Shown here: positions 61,705-64,000 of the stretch, one piece after another
Position numbering within the stretch: position 1 is the first letter of the stretch
Layout of the letters: every line of letters begins with the position of its first letter
NCBI RefSeq assembly: GCF_003852315.1
Contig: NZ_CP027762.1
Coordinates: 5,437,501-5,501,500 of the forward strand
Source: Pseudomonas sp. LBUM920
GTDB taxonomy: Bacteria; Pseudomonadota; Gammaproteobacteria; Pseudomonadales; Pseudomonadaceae
DNA length: 64,000 nucleotides
Reading direction: 5' to 3'
Position numbers and translations under genes: made by a program
The notes under the pieces: generated by a model
What the model saw: the letters and a program-made list of their open reading frames with translations, nothing else
Told to the model about the DNA's origin: nothing
Database searches by the model: none

Positions 61705-62598
61705 TCACACCATTTCGTTGCGAATCCACTCCACCACCGACGTACGCTTCGGCGCCCAGCCCAGCAACTCACGGGCATGCTTGCCACGTACGCGGCTGTT
61801 GGAGCCCAGGCCATAGTTGGCCATTTCATACCCCCACTCGGCTTCAGCCTCGGCCAATGGCCAATCCTGTGGCTTGCCCAGGTTCAGCGCTTCGGCGATG
61901 GCGGTGGTCATGTCGACAAACGCCGCTTCACCGCTTTCCACAAAGTAGAAGGTACCCGGCACATTCTTCTCAAGCGCCAGCAGGTACAGCGCCACCACGT
62001 CTTCGATGTGCACGTTGGACCAGATGTTCTGCCCGGTGCCCACATGGCGCACCACGCCACTTTTGCGCGCCTGCTTGAGCAGTCGCGGCAATTGCACGCT
62101 GTCACGCTTCACGCCCAGGCTGTGGCCGTAAATCAGGGTGTTGCAGATCACCGCCGAATTCACGCCGTCTTTGGCCGCCGCCAGAATCAGGTTGTCGATG
62201 GCCACGCGTGCAGCCTTGTCGACGGTCGGCGCCGGCAGCGTGTCCTCAAAGTAGATGACATCGCTGGCCTTACCGCCCGACGCATCGCCAACGATGCTCG
62301 AACCGCTGGTGTGCAGGAAGGGCTTGTTCGAACCTTTCAAGGCGGCCAGCAAGGTTTCCACGGCAGCGCGATGGTCGCTGCTAGCGGCGTTGATGACCGC
62401 ATCGGCCTTCGAGGCCTGCTCGGTCAGCATGTCAGCGTCATCCAGGGTGCCAATCACGGGGGTGATGCCCAGGGCGGTCATTTCAGCGGCTTGCTCGGCG
62501 CTACGCACCAGGCCGGTAACGGTGTGGCCAGCCTTGACCAGGCCAGTGGCGATGGAGCCGCCGATAAAACCTGCTGCGCCGGTAACGAATACATTCAT
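61705..62598 (-). CDS. NAD-dependent epimerase/dehydratase-family protein
   Basis: 297 residues from MNVFVTGAAGFIGG; longer starts lack a ribosome site. Extended-SDR Rossmann motif TGAAGFIGGSIA near 6. The usual YxxxK pair is not clear; NTLIYGH occupies its place, so it belongs to the atypical NAD(P)-binding group (NmrA-like or reductase). Minus strand downstream of a LysR gene on the same strand, 103 bases away. Substrate unknown. Confidence 0.87.
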   Translation of the reverse strand: MNVFVTGAAGFIGGSIATGLVKAGHTVTGLVRSAEQAAEMTALGITPVIGTLDDADMLTEQASKADAVINAASSDHRAAVETLLAALKGSNKPFLHTSGSSIVGDASGGKASDVIYFEDTLPAPTVDKAARVAIDNLILAAAKDGVNSAVICNTLIYGHSLGVKRDSVQLPRLLKQARKSGVVRHVGTGQNIWSNVHIEDVVALYLLALEKNVPGTFYFVESGEAAFVDMTTAIAEALNLGKPQDWPLAEAEAEWGYEMANYGLGSNSRVRGKHARELLGWAPKRTSVVEWIRNEMV

Positions 62599-62701
62599 GG
62601 AGTGTGCTCCTGACTGGGTAAGTGATGGGTCCAGTATCGAGGACTCATCCCTGTCGAATAAGACCCTATTGCCCAATTCAATCTTGCGCACAGGTCACGA
62701 A

Positions 62702-63598
62702 TCAGCAGGCATACCGCGCCAGCTTGGTCTGAATGAAGTCCAGGAAACACTGGATGCGCAACGCCAATTGCGAGTTGCGATAGAACACTGCGTGGATCGG
62801 TTGGCGATAACCACTGTTAAACGCCTCCAGCACCGGCACCAGCCGCCCGGCATTGATGTCTTCGACCGTCATGAAGTTCGACAGGCAGCAAATGCCCTGC
62901 CCTTCCAGCGCCAACTGGCGCAGGGTTTCGCCACTGGAGGCGGCGATGCTCGGCTGGATCAGCCAACGGTCGCCTTCCACATGGCGCAACGGCCAATGGT
63001 TAAGGGTTTCGGTCTGGGTGAAGCCCAGCAATGTATGGTCCGCCAACTCGGCCACCGTGGTCGGCGTGCCGAACTGCTTGAGGTAGTCGGGGCTGGCGAG
63101 GATATGCAGCGGCGTACAGCCCAACGACCGGGCATGCAGCGTGGAATCGGCCAGGGCGCCGATACGGATGGCAATGTCGGTGCTCTGTTCCAGCAGGTCG
63201 ATGATCAAGTCATCGCTGTTCAGCTCCAGCTGGATTTCCGGGTAGAGGCTGCGAAACTCGGCGATGTAAGGCACGATCCCGTGCAGCATGAAAGGCACGG
63301 CGGCGTTGATGCGCAGCCGCCCGGCCGGGTTTTTCTGGCGTGACGACAGGCGCTCTTCCAGATCATCCATCTGCGCCAGGATCACCTTGGCCTGCTCGAA
63401 GAAGTACTTACCCTCTTCGGTCAGGTCCATGCGCCGCGTGGTGCGGTTGATCAGCGTGGTGTCGAGCTTGGCTTCCAGGCGCGACAGGGTGCGGCTGACC
63501 GCCGACGGCGTCTGCCCAACCTGCTCCGCCGCGGCGGAAATCGAACCGCACTCAATCACGCTGACGAAGATCTGTAACTCATCGGATCGGGCTTTCAC
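62702..63598 (-). CDS. LysR-family transcriptional regulator
   Basis: 298 residues from a GTG preceded by AAGGACA at six bases. Helix-turn-helix IEC-GSISAAAEQVGQTPSAVSRTLSRLE near 15-42, then the effector domain. It matches the large Pseudomonas group that controls quinone-reductase or SDR genes. Both neighbours, the epimerase-like gene and the MdaB-like gene, lie on the same strand; either may be a target. Confidence 0.92.
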   Translation of the reverse strand: MKARSDELQIFVSVIECGSISAAAEQVGQTPSAVSRTLSRLEAKLDTTLINRTTRRMDLTEEGKYFFEQAKVILAQMDDLEERLSSRQKNPAGRLRINAAVPFMLHGIVPYIAEFRSLYPEIQLELNSDDLIIDLLEQSTDIAIRIGALADSTLHARSLGCTPLHILASPDYLKQFGTPTTVAELADHTLLGFTQTETLNHWPLRHVEGDRWLIQPSIAASSGETLRQLALEGQGICCLSNFMTVEDINAGRLVPVLEAFNSGYRQPIHAVFYRNSQLALRIQCFLDFIQTKLARYAC

Positions 63599-63629
63599 AG
63601 GCTGTCCTTCTTGATCGGTGGGTAGCAGC

Positions 63630-64000
63630 TTACACCGACAGGTTAAACACCTGCGCCAGATGCTGCTCGTAGCGCGCCACGTCCGCCTCGATGGCCGGGC
63701 GTTTCATCACGTCCACGCACAGGAAGGTCGGCAGGCCGGTCATGCCGAGGAACTCGTTGGCTTTGTGGAACGGGAAGTACACCGCGTCCACGCCCTTGGC
63801 TTCGAAGAAATCGGTCGGGTCGTCGAAGGCTTGCTGCGGCGCGTTCCAGGTCAGCGACAACATGTACTGCTTGCCCTGGATCAGGCCGCCGCTGCCGTAC
63901 TTTTGCGACGAGTCGGAACGGGTGCGGCCATCGCTGGCGTAGAGGCTGCCGTGGCCTTCGGTGAAGACTTCGTCGATGTACTTTTTGACGATCCACGGCG
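63630..64000 (-). CDS. NAD(P)H quinone oxidoreductase (MdaB-like), 5' end outside window
   Basis: At least 123 codons; the frame is open to the right edge, so the gene starts beyond 64000. Residues read PWIVKKYIDEVFTEGHGSLY, then GLIQGKQYMLSLTWNAP, DDPTDFFEAKGVDAVYFPFH and FLGMTGLPTFLCVDVMKRP, the C-terminal half of a flavodoxin-fold FMN quinone reductase of the MdaB/YwrO type. These reduce quinones by two electrons to prevent redox cycling. It precedes the LysR gene on the same strand, with 31 bases between. Confidence 0.87.
   Translation of the reverse strand, partial: PWIVKKYIDEVFTEGHGSLYASDGRTRSDSSQKYGSGGLIQGKQYMLSLTWNAPQQAFDDPTDFFEAKGVDAVYFPFHKANEFLGMTGLPTFLCVDVMKRPAIEADVARYEQHLAQVFNLSV

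Overview
The window reads as chromosome of a Pseudomonas fluorescens-group bacterium. The evidence is high GC with strong G/C third-position bias, a complete cyoABCDE quinol oxidase operon, a FolE/FolX/FolM pterin set, a short LOV photoreceptor of the PpSB1-LOV type, the rplU-rpmA-obgE-proB and ispB housekeeping block, and many inverted pairs of short REP sequences (GTGGGAGC.GGCTTGC and GTGGCGAGCGGGCTTG types) as described for P. fluorescens genomes. I see no rRNA, tRNA, insertion sequence, prophage or CRISPR array.

Layout. 1-2029: end-truncated cytochrome c gene, a small membrane protein and an unrecognised protein. 2016-8623: a compact minus-strand cassette (desaturase-family enzyme, stand-alone proline dehydrogenase, ATP-grasp ligase, MFS exporter, class V PLP enzyme) next to a LuxR-type regulator. 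It looks like a biosynthetic cluster for a small amino-acid-derived metabolite made without NRPS or PKS, and it is my main candidate for an undescribed system. 8838-10698: a Tat-exported HisC-like aminotransferase (PtaA-like, possibly pyoverdine side-chain tailoring) and queC. 10802-20044: cyoABCDE, dsbB, and the divergent hmp/norR nitric-oxide pair. 20168-22750: EamA transporter, AraC regulator, and a 240-bp tandem array that carries relics of the araC 3' end. 22778-30104: MalT-like regulator, DUF1329/DUF1302 envelope pair, SDR, with a candidate sRNA between them. 30595-34923: hydrolase/aldolase operon, lrgAB, LysR regulator and flavodoxin.

35053-40348: a candidate light-response locus: LOV protein, PilZ-like protein, LitR/CarH-like MerR regulator, then divergently a monooxygenase-domain membrane protein, folM, folE, folX, and a DUF1244/HopJ pair. 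40531-47369: trxB, cysZ, glycosyltransferase, old yellow enzyme, glutathione peroxidase, creA, proB. 47507-52455: obgE, rpmA, rplU, divergent ispB, yjdM, a Fur-box-preceded small protein, fklB. 52747-55290: HBM-type chemoreceptor, then a low-complexity-free region with a structured minus-strand transcript that appears to encode a 32-residue protein. 55309-64000: VOC protein, D-aminoacylase/RpiR/GntP operon for N-acyl-D-amino acids, LprI-like protein, SulP transporter, an epimerase-like dehydrogenase, a LysR regulator and a truncated MdaB-like quinone reductase.

All functional names are from my own reading of protein motifs; no database search was run.
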